The notes under the pieces: model-generated
Seen by the model: only the letters and a program-made list of their open reading frames with translations
The model's database searches: none
What the model was told of the DNA's origin: nothing
Assembly (NCBI GenBank): GCA_035553375.1
Contig: DATNCY010000378.1
Span: forward strand, 12,090 to 76,089
From: JAJPHU01 sp035553375
Lineage (GTDB): Bacteria; Planctomycetota; Planctomycetia; Gemmatales; Gemmataceae
DNA length: 64,000 nucleotides
Direction of reading: 5' to 3'
In this document: in pieces, positions 63,930 through 64,000 of the stretch
How the letters are laid out: each line of letters begins with the position of its first letter
How positions within the stretch are numbered: position 1 is the first letter of the stretch
Translations under genes and position numbers: made by a program

Positions 63930-64000
63930 ACTTTTCGTCCTCCCAAGGACAGCCCGGCGGCGGCGAAGAACGATTGAATCAGTCGCGGTTTCTGCCTCAA
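63926..64000 (-). CDS. Possible 3' end of an unidentified gene, cut by the window end
   Basis: On the minus strand 24 codons run from the window edge to a TAG at 63926 (LRQKPRLIQSFFAAAGLSLG and four more residues). The stop overlaps the truncated kinase gene's stop. Composition agrees with coding sequence but the stretch is too short to place in a family; a transposase C-terminus is possible. Confidence 0.3.
   Translation of the reverse strand: MRQKPRLIQSFFAAAGLSLGGRKV

Overview
The window looks like chromosomal DNA of a planctomycete, most likely of the Gemmata/Gemmataceae kind. Reasons: GC-rich coding sequence, PVC-type secreted cytochrome c proteins fused to HEAT repeats, a DUF1552 protein, an ECF sigma factor directly upstream of a giant Ser/Thr kinase with TPRs, many hybrid histidine kinases, and intergenic spaces filled with long palindromes. 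This assignment is inferred from gene content; no rRNA, tRNA or other taxonomic marker was recognised.

Layout. 1-4.0 kb: end of a cytochrome/HEAT protein, then a zinc-ribbon acyl carrier protein, a sulfotransferase-like protein and a class-IV aminotransferase, with a GxxExxY gene bounded by a perfect 36-bp inverted repeat wedged between the last two. 4.0-9.6 kb: GH81 and GH116 glycoside hydrolases with overlapping stop and start. 9.6-21.1 kb: metabolic and housekeeping genes (kinase, AhpD-like, chalcone-isomerase-like, M81 peptidase, polysaccharide deacetylase, MDR dehydrogenase, FKBP, a split ThDP decarboxylase, a glutamate-dehydrogenase-like/HEAT fusion). 21.2-29.9 kb: a signalling block of receivers and histidine kinases ending in a YbaK-receiver fusion. 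29.9-33.9 kb: RtcB RNA ligase carrying a 511-residue intein, and a DUF4365/HicA-like pair. 34-39.5 kb: DUF1552 protein and a 1297-residue heme/HEAT protein. 39.9-43.3 kb: a compact minus-strand operon coding for a TetR-isocyanide synthase fusion, an Fe(II)/2-oxoglutarate oxygenase and a UbiA-type prenyltransferase, divergent from aroB. 44.5-55.1 kb: retropepsin-like protease, DprA, receiver-cyclase, secreted proteins, TlpA-like thioredoxin, DUF2784 protein, kinase and sigma factor. 55.4-62 kb: DarB-like ketosynthase III, two tandem UbiB kinases, TolC-like lipoprotein. 62.5-64 kb: a HTH gene and a truncated PglW-type NERD-kinase, the apparent edge of a BREX/Pgl-like defence island.

The most promising system is the three-gene isonitrile cluster (39958-43304). 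It brings together isocyanide formation, oxidative decarboxylation/desaturation and prenylation, with its putative regulator fused covalently to the first enzyme. The second theme is a superfamily of intergenic palindromes, at least nine copies here, mostly at 3' ends of genes, with compensatory base changes and locus-specific complementary outer arms. In one other repeat the palindrome supplies the last codons and stop codon of a gene.
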